A stretch of 64,000 bases of DNA. Origin: Eremophila alpestris peregrina (taxonomy: Eukaryota; Chordata; Aves; Passeriformes; Alaudidae). How positions within the stretch are numbered: the stretch's first letter is position 1; each line of letters opens with the position of its first letter. The stretch lies in contig WMCF01000023.1 in assembly GCA_009792885.1 (NCBI GenBank), positions 7,984,861 through 8,048,860 of the forward strand, read 5' to 3'. The notes beneath the pieces are model-generated. The model was not told where the DNA came from. It searched no databases and saw nothing but the letters and a program-made list of their open reading frames with translations. Both the position numbers and the translations under genes were made by a program. Shown piece by piece: positions 13,201 through 24,700 of the stretch.

Positions 13201-16200
13201 CACTGATTTACTGCTCATCACCTCTCGCCTCTCTCAGAGACCAGGAGAAACAACTTCCTCCCTTCAGTGGAGCTACTGCAGGTGAGGAAACCCCTGCCCA
13301 ACACCTCGAGATGTCCCTGGGCTTTCATTGCCTGTGGGGCTGGCACAGCCTGCACAGAGCCTGTGCTGTGGTACCCAGCTGGTTGTGCTTGGCTCCGGGC
13401 TGGGGCACAGGGACCATGCCCTGCCCTGGTGCCAGATGCTCCTACAAGGGATTGAAGCACTAAGAGATGACTGACAGGAAGACTGGGGAGGGAGACCAGG
13501 ACCCAGCCACCTAAAAACTCTCTCTGCTGTAAGGAGAAGGTAGGCAGGGCCAAGTACCTCTGTTACCTGCAACCCAAGGATGCACAGCTGGCCACGGAAT
13601 TTTCCAGGTGCTGCTCTCTAGGTAGCATCTCAATGGCAATGCTGGCAAAGGCAGCATTGAAAAATACTGTATAAAGGAAGGAACAATATTGAGATCTGTG
13701 ACCTCAGTGAGGAAACTAATACATTTTAGAGTGTTGTTATAAATCTCAGTCCTCTGTTCCTCCACAAACAAGATCACATGGAGTGATCAGGCACTTGACA
13801 GATGCAAAACATACTGAGTCATGGAGAACAGGGGCAAAGAGAAACTGTGCAACACTATACAGCACTGGCTATTAATCTGAAAATAAAAATGTAATTGGGA
13901 GTTAATAATTGGTCTTTCCCAGATCACAAATCAAAAAACCATTTCAAAACCCCTGAGTGGAAGACAAAGCCCAGGATGAATGAGTTGCAGCCCAGTGACC
14001 TGGTTTTATCCAATAGACATCAGGACACATGAAAAATGATCAGGGCTTTGCCACTACCCTTTCTGATTGCTGGTGGGGAAGTAGAAAACCCAAAATTGGG
14101 AAAAAATGTGACTTGGAGCTGGTGGAACAAAGAAACTGGGCCTCAACAGTGCAGTCATATGAGAATCCAATGAGGTGGGTCTGCTGTGAGAGGTGCCCTG
14201 GGAAGGCTGTTCAGCCTTCTGGTTTGACAGGCTTAGAGAGGAAATCTGGGCATTTGAAGCTCCTACTCACAGAGAGCTTCTCTACTGAAAGCATCGTGAT
14301 GCTTCTTGGTTTACACTTCAATGGCATTTTTCAGATTGACTTTTAAGGCTAACAGAAGGGGAAATGGGCTCTTGTTCCTTCAGGAGACGACAGTGTATTT
14401 TTAAAAACAAATTATGCATGGGGGCTAATTAACTTGGCATTTAGAGCTTAGCATTCTCCTGGCTAAATTTGCTCCAACTGAGACCACGTTTTGTTGCAAG
14501 GAAACTTCTGCTTGGCATTTTCTTCCTTCCTCCTGCTGCTTCCTATGCTGTGATATTAAGGTCACGAGCCACCTTCCAATGTTCCATTCAGTAGCTTCCA
14601 AGGAGGGAGTGAGTAGAGTGAAGATCCCAGGTTTAACTGTGAGCTGAGACATGTCTGTGTGGGGACATCTCTCCTATGGTCCTTGTTCTAAAAGCTAGAA
14701 AGTGCCTACTAGGTTCACCTGTACCTATCCAGAGAGCATCTGAGCACACAGACAGCTGCAAAAAAGCTTATTGGAGAAAGCTCTAGCACAATGAATCACT
14801 GTAGTCTGTACACAGGGAGTTAATAGGATGGTCTCATTCAAAAATTGTATTAGAAGACACTGATGATAGTGAGCCCACATCAGCTGCCTTCCCTGCACTT
14901 CCGCTCTCTGCCATCCCAAATCAAGTTAAGGTGATCTAGATGCACCTCTTATTGCTTTAGGGGAAAAATATGTCTTGTTTGCTCCTGGGGGTCACAGGTA
15001 ACTAATGCAGCAGAGGCCAGGCTCAGCAAAGGCACAGCCCCATCCCTGGCACTGGGAACTGCCACATTTGCAGGGAGGTCAGTGGGGCAGTCCCAAGGGT
15101 CAATCCCCAAAGCCCAGCTGCAGGAGAGAAGCTCTCAGGACTCTGCATGACAGTGTGAAGGGATCACATGCACCAGCCTTAAGACTGGTTTGTGGGAGGA
15201 CTGCATACATCACAATGTGCTCATGTGCAAACACAAACCTTGAGTTTCTTTCACTCTTTCAGATTCTTTTCTCTTGTATTTTAAGCCTGAACTGACACAT
15301 CTTTGACCAGCAAGATCAGTTACTCATCTTCCCCATAATTCCCACAATATGAAACTATAAACATAAGTGGTGGTGGTGGGTAAACAGCCAGATCCAAAGG
15401 ACACAAACACAAATCCCAAACAAAACACTCAGTTTTTGTAAAGCTCAGAAGCTCTAGCCAGGGGTCCAGTGTGTTAAACACAATACAAATTGAATGGACT
15501 CAGGGTCCAGCTTTTGAGGCTGATGAGTTAAAATTAGGGCAACTTGGACAGTGAAAAAGAGAGGCAGGATGGCAAAAGGAAGGACACGAGGTTTTAGCAG
15601 AATTAACTGTGTGCTAAAATAATCCTCAGGAGACTGGTATTAGTAACCAACTCTCCTGACAGCTCCTTTGCATGGAATATGCTGCTTACCCATCACAGCT
15701 GCATTTGGGTGTAGAAGCAGACTCCCAGGGAGCACTGCTCAGAATGGAGTGTCTCCAGGTTAAGTCCCAGTCCATGGGAGGAAAAGCAAGGCTGTGTATT
15801 TAGCAGAATCACCTGCATGCATTTATTGACCTCCCCAGAGATCCTGGCTGCCCACCACACTAAGCCACAGGCTGGCCCAAATGGCTTTCAAAGCAAGCTA
15901 CCCAACTCTCTTTGAAAAAGGCCCCAAATTTTAATCTTTTAATTGATGTAGCAAATTTCTTTTCTGCCCTTGAGCTGAGAGAAGTGGGTGCTCTTGTCAG
16001 GCAGAGAACAACCAGAAGCACATCTCAGAAGCACATGATGTACTGAACTCTCTGGAGACTGCTAATGATGTTTGATTAATTTTCATTATCAGTGTGAGCA
16101 AGCTTTGAGCTCTTTGCATCTGTCTTATTTAGAGTTGTCTTTTCTTTCTTAGTTAAATAGCAGCTTCTACAGTGATCTAATTGCTCCTCAGCACCTGCTT

Positions 16201-19200
16201 GAAGCCGTCCAAGTTAGGGATGGACATTGTGTAATTTGCAGTACACGTGATTTGGTCTTTAAGGCTCAGATCAAATAAAATGGAATAGCAAATGAGCCAG
16301 TAATTGAGTTAAATGGAAGGTACTGTGCAGGCTGATGCTGGGCTCACAGAAATGTTTGGGCTGGACAACACTGACAGAGGAACAAATCAAAATACGTGTG
16401 TTGTGGTCACCCAGCAGCAGGATGAACAGCCTTCAAGCGGACATCCTGAGTTCAATAATCCATAGAATGCTTTCTGTTTACCAGGGCAACTGGCTTTTGC
16501 AGTGGATTTTATTCTGAGTCTTTGCTGTGCTGCAAAACTCTTCAGCCAGGGCCCAGTGAGTTCAGTTGCTGCTGTTGAGGCAAGTGCCCAGGATGGGCTG
16601 TCACTTCTGGGCCTGTTTCCATCCTCAGGTGCAGTGCAGGGAGCCCCTGTCACTTACATCTCACAAATCCTGTTCTGGGTAAGGCCATGGCCATGCCAGG
16701 ACAGAGAACTTCCCAGTCACAGAGCTGTTCATGTGTTAGGAAGGAGAGAACCATATCAGCATTCAGCTGCAAGTTCCTCTCACTTGGGTAGTCCTGGAGG
16801 AGTCTTGTTGTGGGTCCTTTGATGAGTCCTAGTAAGGATCTCAGTCATTTTTTGGTTATCAAGCCTCATTTTGGATCCCTCTTAGCCAGATAAAAATTTG
16901 CACCCATTGAGGTAAATACTGAGCAACTGGGAGTGATACAGCCAAAGCCACAGTCTGAGCTCTCCGTCTGCATATAAAAAGCGTAGAATCTGTACAGGAG
17001 AACAGCTAAAAAAAAAAAATCACCTTCTACCTTGCTATAGCATTACATTGGACTGACAGGCAGGAAAACTTTATCTGACTTTCATCCACTGCCACCCAGA
17101 TTCAATGCCCTGAGCTCATCTTTCTGCTCCATATTTCTCATCTGCTCCTGCTCATTTTGCATGAAGAACTGCTGGCTTGGTCAGTCTCAGGGCTTTGCTC
17201 ATGGACTGCCAGAAGGCACACAGTTTTTGGAGGACTGGCAGGGCAAGGCTCACTCCCAAGGAAAGCAGAATGTTATCTCCAGAACATTAGTTCAAGCAAC
17301 TATTTGCCATCTACTACATGAAACCAGGAGTTACTTGAAGCGCTGGTACATATTAATTCACTTCAGCATACGAGGAGAAGCAGCACCAATGAAGAATACA
17401 GTCCTGGAGCCAACCCACAAGTCATGAATGGCAAACCAAACTCAGCCATTCTCCCCGTGTCTGGGTGCTTGGGAGCCTAATACCTCTGCTCTGACGATCA
17501 AAACACTGCCATTTCTAACAGATCTTTCTCCCTTGGAGAGGGCTTTTTGGTAATTAGAGGAAGAGGCGTTGTCTGGGCTGGAAGTCGGAGGCTGGGCAGG
17601 CTGTCAGGTGCGGTGAGGCAGTCAGGGGGAGCTCGCAGGAGCTGCTTTCAGGGTGTTGTCATAGGAACAGAGCAAGTAGGGCATCCGCTGCTCCGCATCC
17701 TCCTCACAAACGCTGGCAGCGCGGTGGCACAAAATCGATGCTGTTTGCAGCGCTGGCAGAGCCGGCTCCCAGCTTGTCTCTGGCAGAGATTGCATCTGAA
17801 TGAAATGCAAAGGCCAGAAAGTGGTGTCACTCCTGATCTGAGTGGAGGACTTTACACTGTGTTTGTGCACATTTTAACTGCCTGTGAATCTGGCATCCAC
17901 AATGGTCAATGGCAGCAGACAAAGGGTTGATCTAGGTCAGCAAGTACATCACCATGGTGGCTAAACTCAGAATATGAAATACTGCCACAGTGTCAATATT
18001 TGTGGTCATCTGAAGTATCGGATACACCTTGCACAATGCTGTCTTTGAATGCAGCTTACTTTCTCTGTGCAGCTCTATGTATGTGGAATTGCTGGAATTT
18101 TCTTTGTAAGAAATACTTTGTGGGATGCTGTGGTTGCTAGGGACAAACAATGGTAGTGAATGGTTTCCTGGATAAAGAACAATACAGAGATTCCTGCTTT
18201 TTCAATCATTACAAATATGTATCTGAAAGGAAAAGAATACTTTTAATGTTGCACCGCAGAGACCAGTGGAACTAGAACTAAATGCAATAGGTAAGAAAAG
18301 ATCTGACAAAGGCTGAATATGCTAACAGAAAAAAGAGTGAAACGCAATTCATTGAGTCCAAGCTTTTGTTTTGCTTTGCCCAGGTCTGCTAATTAAAGCA
18401 GGCATCTGCAGAGTGCATTGCTGCTGCTGCCCCAGGCCAGCGAGGTGCTGAGTGAACACTCCTCATTTCCTATGCACACCGAAGTGTGAATGAGGGGCCC
18501 GCAGCCATCCAGGGCTTGCTGGATTTGTGCTTTGGAAAAGTGACCAAAATAGCAAGCAAGGGAGCCAGTGCATGGAGGGGTTCACAGTTTGCTTGCTGAG
18601 CTCACTGAAAGCCCCTCTGCTTAGCAATGAGTTTAAGGCAAGTAATGATAAACTTTGCCATAAAAACGCTTGGAGTTGTATCGTAAACATAATCTTACCT
18701 TGCTTTTAACCTCTCTCTCTATGATGTTTCCATGCAGGCTGCAGCAAAGATTGGAATGGAATGGCTGGCACTGGGTAGAGCACATTCTGGAGTCTTAGTG
18801 ACTTTAGTTCTAGTGCTGATCCCTATGAATTATCAAACAGGAAGCATGAATGTATTACAACAATCCTTGTGGATTACACTGTATGAGAAAGAAGCTGTGG
18901 TTCCTTTCTGGGTATGTTTGCCTCTGTGCTGCTAGCAAAAGCTCTCTGGGGTAGAACAAGAAGCAGCAAAGTGTTTGGAGCAGCACTGACCTTGTCTCCC
19001 CCATGACCAATACATGCAGGGCATCTGAGATCTTGCTGGGTCAGGACTGGCAGAGGCTATTTTTAAGTTTTGGATGAAACAAACAAAAGCAGAAGCTGTT
19101 CTTCATGCTGCAAGGGATGAAGCCAGAGTTGTGGACTTAGGGATCGTGGTTAAAGAGCTGAAGCCCCTGTCTCACCTATAAGCTGCTGTTCCTTGTATTT

Positions 19201-19204
19201 GCAG

Positions 19205-19460
19205 CATGTGTCCTTTGCTGAAGAAAAGGATATGCAGCAGGAATTGCACTGATAAGTGCATGACATATGCCATGAATATGTCAGAACAGGGCATGCTCCC
19301 CCATGTGTGTGATGTGAGGACCCAGCTGCTGCAGAGTGTGAGAGCCCTGACTGACCTTGCATCAGCAGAGAGGGACCTTGAACTCTACAGCCTGCAGAAA
19401 AGTCAGGAGTGGATTCACTGAGACAGAAAGATAAAATAAATGCATGGCTCTTTCAGCACT
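19205..19460 (+). ncRNA. Possible terminal exon of an unknown transcript
   Basis: A pyrimidine-rich acceptor (TTGTATTTGCAG, ending at 19204) is followed by a 71-codon ORF (19206-19421). About 14 bases after its stop comes AATAAA (19435-19440). The order acceptor, ORF, stop, polyA signal is what a last exon looks like. I recognise no domain in the ORF, which has several Cys residues early and an acidic C-terminal half. No upstream exon was identified, so this may be chance. Confidence 0.2.
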
Positions 19461-21534
19461 TCCCTCCATTTGCTTCATATCATAAATATCAATACAGATA
19501 TAGAAATACAGAGGTAAACAGTTGGCCCAGCCTGCCCTTTCCATATGCATGCATTTCTGCTGTGAAAGGCTTTATGTAACTCCTGACAGCAGATTGCAAA
19601 ATAATGTCTGGGTTATGGAAGGAAGCCACGAGCCATTACACTGCATTACTGTAATGGAATGGGTCCCTGAGATCAACCAGATTTGGAGAGCTTGCTTTTA
19701 CTGTAAACCTTGTACCCCATCCAGCCCACTGGCATTGGTTTCTCTTTTTGTTCTCCAGAGATCAAAGACCACGAGGCCAGAATAGCAGCTAGACCAGAAC
19801 CACTGGGGTTTTGGCCCCAGACAGAAATTCATGAGACAAAACTGAGCTGTTTCTTTGAAGGGATGCAATACCAGAGACACAACTTATTCAGATAGATGCT
19901 GATGACCAATCTCCTGAAAGGAGAATTTCTCATTAGCCTAGAGAAACTGACATTGTAATTAATCTCTTCCTATGTTTCTTTGCTAAGTAAAGGCTGCTGT
20001 GACAACACGTGCTGCCATAATTTTAATTTTTAACTGAACGTAGGGAATAGACAAAAAAAAGAATCTGCATTTATTTTGTTTTTCTTCTGTGCAAATGTCA
20101 CACCACTTTTGTGTTGGCAATAAGTGCAGAAGTGCTGATTCAATCACTTATTTACATAATCCCCTCAGATTTTTCTTTTATATCATTGGTGATAATTAAA
20201 AGATTTTCTTAGCTGGGAAAACAAAGGGAAGCAGGCAAGTTCTGAATGTGAATAGGCTGAAGTGACATAAAAAGCTGGTAATTTGCATTAGTAAAAATAA
20301 TCATGATGTGGATGATTTAAATGATGGTAAATAGCATCCATCCCTACCTGCCCTGAGGAACATCCAGCCTGTGACAGTTCAACAGCAGCATGTGAAGAAG
20401 CCCTGCACCAATTGTTTCACAAAGCACAGCAGAGTTCAGTGTAATTACCACAAAGGTGCTTTGCAGAGGAAAGCTTTTAAAAGACTCATATTCACATGTG
20501 AATCAGGGCAGCACACTAAGGAGGAGCAGAGACACAGCTTAGTGCACAGTTGGCTACAGAGACCATGTGGCTTTGGGAAGGCTCCTGCAACAGGGAAGGA
20601 AATGCAGGAGCTCGCTCTGCACACAGACTGCCTGGAAATATAAAGCTCTTTATAAGCTATTTTTGTAAGATGACTGAGCAGGAAAGATGTGGCCCTGGAG
20701 CAGCTGCCCTGCCCAAAACTTAGAGATGCACAGCCTGCGCTGTGTCTTCCTTGCACAGCCTTGGTTCTTGCTCCCAACAGCCTGGCTCAGGCTGTGCCCC
20801 AGAAGCTCAGGGGGATGCTCCCTGCTCACCCCTCCCATGGCTGGTGGGGACCGGGGCTGCCCTCTCCCCACAGCCTCAAAGGCAGAGCCTTTGAATGATC
20901 AAAGACACTGCCAGCAGCTCTTGGGGCACTTGGTGTGTGAATATTGATAATGGAGACAAGCATGAGAGCAACTGCAAAACTGCAAAACCGCAATTCCACA
21001 CAGCACACTGACAGCAAAGAGCAAGGTCTAGCTTAGAGAGGCCGGTGGGTAGTTACAACTCTCACAAAAATCTTGTTATTAAAGCAGGGTGTATTTTATT
21101 TTTAAAAAGCAAAAATGAGAGAGCCCAGCTCCACTAACTTGAAGATGACAGAGTTAGCAGTGCAGGGAGCAGCCTGCTGCCACTAGAGCTCAGACTCTGT
21201 CGATAATCCAGTGAGAGCTCTCTTGAAGATGAAACACATCTTCAGCCCTTCTGGAAGATTAGGAAGCTGGAAAGCAATTATAGTCATGGTAGTTGTTTAA
21301 TAATTTCCTCAAAATCAAGTTTGTATACAGTTTTTAGCTGTCTTTCCCCCTTTTTAAAACTGTAGTTTAACAGGATTGCTTCTGATACTGATGTGCTGGC
21401 AAATACATTAAAAAAAAAGTGAATAGAAACAAAACTGAAAAAATCTAAATGTTAAGATAGAAACTCCTAGTGTTCTTTTCTTAATAATCAATCCAGGAGC
21501 TTTGCTTACCTAATCATTTATCATTGTTTTCTAG

Positions 21535-21720
21535 GGGAAGAATGGATTCATTTTCTGGAAGAAGTAACCTCAACTTCCTGCAGCACCAAGAGCCTGTGTC
21601 TCACAAGTTATCGTTTCTTTTGTTGGTGTTACTGGCTTTGAGGAAGCTCCAAGACTGGGCTTGAAGGTCCCAAAGACTGCTCCAGCCACCTAAATAAAAG
21701 CTCATTTATAAACTGTGTAT
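21535..21720 (+). ncRNA. Possible lncRNA terminal exon
   Basis: A good acceptor (ATTGTTTTCTAG, ending at 21534) leads into a stretch without a long ORF that ends about 20 bases after AATAAA (21693-21698). The composition is more GC-rich than its flanks. It fits the last exon of a spliced noncoding RNA transcribed in the same direction as NRIP3 and TMEM9B. No partner exon was identified. Confidence 0.25.
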
Positions 21721-22284
21721 CAGAACTCCCTGAATGGGTTAAAAAATTAGTTTATCAGGCTCTCTTTTCCTGCACCAAACTCTTCCAAAGGCAGTGATGC
21801 CTCTGAAACTGCATATTGTTTACTTCAGCTCACAATGTGATCTGTGCTTTTCTAAAGATTCAGCATGTTTTTCAACTCAGCAGTCAATCTGCCCATTGTA
21901 GACTGTGGCTGTGGGTGGTGGGGAAGACACAGAGCCACCTTCACGCTTCAAAACACTTCCATTGCAGATACAGCCCTTAAACAGACAAATTGTTTGGCTA
22001 AGGCTGAAACCTGGTGTAGGCTCATTACCGTCTGCTGGCAATTTTCCCTGGATTTGAAATAAAGGTGTTTTTTGTTTCCATGGCAACTCCAGCTCCTTTC
22101 CCGAGACGTCTGATGCACTGCTGCTATTACACAACCTATTGTATTAGGAAGGAGTGAAGAGCAGAGTTGAAAAGTTTACTGAATCTAAAGGATTATGAAA
22201 TTATAGCCAGTGGGCGGGGGCTGGGGAGGGAGAAGGGAAACACAGCAGCTTTTGGCCATGCACAGTTCTGCTACTTGGGAGTTC

Positions 22285-22615
22285 AGAGAACCATGGAATT
22301 GTAGAATGGCTTTGGATGGGAGGGACCTTAAACATTCTCCTAGTTCCAATGCCACTGCCATGGGAAGGGACAACTTCCACTAGACCAGGCTGCTCAGAGC
22401 TCCATCCAACCTGGCCTTGAACACTATCAAGGATGGGGCATACACAGTATCCTTGAACAACCTCTGCCAGTCTCTCAACACCTTCACAGCAAAGAATTTC
22501 TTCCTAATATCTCATCCAAACCTACTCTCAGTCTGAAGGCACTCCCCTTTGTCCTGTCACTACCTGCTCCTGTTAAGAGTCCCTCTCCACTTTTTCTGTA
22601 GGCTCCCTTCACGTA
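22285..22615 (-). mobile_element. CR1 LINE 3' fragment, minus orientation
   Basis: Reading the minus strand gives the standard CR1 3' end: the 'aggaagaaattctttgctgt' segment, a 'gtgttgagagactggcagag' segment, a segment on donor-like 'ggatggagctctgagcagcc', and the 'ttaaggtccctcccatccaa' end. On the plus strand the element therefore begins with its 3' terminus near 'gaaccatggaattgtagaat'. It lies directly next to the minisatellite. Confidence 0.9.
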
Positions 22616-22744
22616 CAGGAATGGCTGCAAGACAGACAGAAAGTATGGAAAGGAGGAGAAGGAGTAAAAGGGCTGAAACACACTGCCTGCTGTTCTCTGT
22701 GGAGGTGTCACAGGAGCGGAGCTGAGCCCGAGCTGTTTCCCAGG

Positions 22745-23137
22745 CTGGCTCAAACAGGGGCTGCTGTGCCAACAACAGGCTGGGCTCAAACCCTTGTCCA
22801 GCAGTGGCTGCTGTGCCAGCAACAGGCTGGGCTCAAACCCTTGTCCAGCAGTGGCTGCTGTGCCAGCAACAGGCTGGGCTCAAACCCTTGTCCAGCAGTG
22901 GCTGCTGTGCCAGCAACAGGCTGGGCTCANNNNNNNNNNNNNNNNNNNNNNNNNNNNNNNNNNNNNNNNNNNNNNNNNNNNNNNNNNNNNNNNNNNGCTG
23001 GGCTCAAACCCTTGTCCAGCAGTGGCTGCTGTGCCAGCAACAGGCTGGGCTCAAACCCTTGTCCAGCAGTGGCTGCTGTGCCAGCAACAGGCTGGGCTCA
23101 AACCCTTGTCCAGCAGTGGCTGCTGTGCCAGGACAGG
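22745..23137. repeat. 47-bp minisatellite with internal assembly gap
   Basis: Tandem units begin at 22801, 22848 and 22895 (measured at the motif GCAGTGGCTG), a 47-base period, with near-identical copies on both sides of a run of 67 N (22930-22996). The first (from about 22745) and last (to about 23137) units are diverged. Because 47 is not a multiple of 3, each frame cycles through all three readings of the unit, and the lack of stops in the unit opens all three plus-strand frames. These reading frames are artefacts. Confidence 0.95.
22930..22996. other. Assembly gap (67 N)
   Basis: Unresolved bases inside the minisatellite. The motif GCTGGG occurs at 22920 before and 22997 after the gap, 77 bases apart, which is not a multiple of the 47-base unit, so the gap length is not the true length. 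Confidence 0.98.
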
Positions 23138-23529
23138 CTGGGTCCAGCCCTGGCAGTGTCAGCTGGGTCTGGGGTCCCTACACAAATAGGGGACATTCAT
23201 AGGTTTATTCATCAGCCAGGTCTGAGGGACCACAGCTGGAAAAGCTGCTTCTCACCGAGGCTCTGGAAGAAGGTGAACACAGCTCTTGGGTGGAAATCAT
23301 TAATCATGTGACAAATGAGGAACATTGCTGGACTTTAGTGATGTCTTCTCAGAGGAACAGCTGTCTGTAAAATGCATGAAGATTTATATAACTGTGTGTT
23401 CAGATGTGTAAAAACTGGATTAAGTGCTGCTCACACACCTCATTTAGAGTGGTACTAATAATCACTTCTAACCCATTCCAATAGGGCCAAGACTGGGGAA
23501 ACCACAGGCCCTACCTCTCTTTAAAAAAG

Positions 23530-23990
23530 GACATGTTGATACTAAAGTGTGTCCAGAGAAGGGTAATAAGGCTCCTGAAAAGCTTAGAAAATGTGTCTTA
23601 TGAGGAGTGGCTAAGGGAGATGGGTTTGTTTAGCCTGGAGAAGAGGAGGCTCAGGGGAGGCCTCATCATGCTCTACCGCTGCCTGAAAGGAGGGTGCAGT
23701 GAGGTGAGGCTGATCTCTTCTGCCGTGCCTGCAATGAGAGGACTCAAAGAAATGGCCTTAAGCTGAGACAGGGGATATTTACATTATATACTAGGAAAAT
23801 TTTCACTGTCAGCGTGGTCAGGCGTTGGAATAGGTTGTCTGGGGAAGTGGTGCAGTCACCATCCCTAGAGATGTTCACGGGCTTTCTAGAGCTGGTGCTG
23901 AGTGATATGGTTTAGTGGTTACAGTGCTGGATTGGTGGTTGGACTGGATGATCTTAGAAGTCTCTTCCAACCCCTATGATTCCACGATCC
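23530..23990 (+). mobile_element. CR1 LINE 3' fragment, plus orientation, next to the TMEM9B promoter
   Basis: The stretch includes the CR1 hallmarks 'cctggagaagaggaggctca' and 'ggttggactggatgatctta' and ends at 'cccctatgattcc'. It starts near 'gtgtccagagaagggtaata'. It is diverged and 5'-truncated. Its 3' end runs straight into the TMEM9B CpG island, about 200 bases upstream of the TMEM9B start codon. Confidence 0.93.
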
Positions 23991-23994
23991 CAGG

Positions 23995-24700
23995 AATATT
24001 TTTGTGCCGGTCGGCCCGCGCCCCGGAACCATCGTGCGGCGCCGCCGTTCCCGCGGGGACGGCGTCACGCGCGCACGGCGCCCCACGTGAGGGCGGCGGC
24101 AGGCGGAAGTGATGGCGGCGGGGGCCCGGCGGCGGCCGGGCGGCGACCAGCGGCGCTAAAGCGGCCACAGAGCGGCGGGGCCCGACATGGCGGCCTGCGG
24201 GGCGCACCTCTGCTCGCTGCTGCTGCTGGCCGCACTCGCGGGGCTGGGCGCCGAGGCCAAGGTGAGCGGTGCTGGGGGACGTGTCACGGTGGTGCTCCCG
24301 GTACCTGGTACTCCCGGTACCAGGCCCTCCCTCCCTCCGTCCGCCGCGCCCGCCGGGCGCCCGTTCCCGCGGGTTATTCCGCCTTCCCGGCCCCACTGCG
24401 GCCCCGGCCGGCTGTGGGGAAGGCCGTAGCCGGTGCTTCCGTGCGGGCGCTGCCCTGCCCCGCTCGGCGGACGAGCTGGGCCCGGCGGCGCGGCCTCGGC
24501 GCCAGCTCCGGTTCCTGCGCTCCCCGTAGGCTCGTAGCCGTTGGTGTCGCTCTGCCGTGGGACACCGTCACCCAGAACTACGAGTGGAGATGGAGCTGCT
24601 GTTCCCGAGGCTGCCGGGGCTGGGGCGGGCTGAGCCCCGGGGGCACCGCGGCGCTGCCCGGTCTTAGCCGCGCTGGGTGCGGGCGCTCTGCTCTCGGCTC
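23995..24700 (+). promoter_or_regulatory. TMEM9B: TMEM9B CpG-island promoter
   Basis: A dense run of CG dinucleotides begins abruptly at the end of the CR1 and covers the TMEM9B first exon and the start of intron 1. Candidate sites upstream of the ATG: an E-box CACGTG at 24084-24089, an ETS-like GCGGAAGT at 24103-24110, and a YY1-like ATGGCGGC at 24112-24119. There is no TATA box. This composition is typical of housekeeping promoters. The start site is probably between 24090 and 24180. Confidence 0.8.

Larger units (their letters stand above)
10266..22284. other. Gene-poor interval between NRIP3 and TMEM9B
   Basis: About 12 kb with no protein-coding gene I recognise. ORFs are below about 130 codons, overlap on both strands and lack a supporting exon chain. 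Two acceptor-to-polyA segments (19205-19441 and 21535-21715) look like possible terminal exons of noncoding transcripts. AT-rich stretches near 16040-16330 and 20040-20340 could be conserved noncoding elements, but this cannot be judged from one sequence. Confidence 0.6.
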
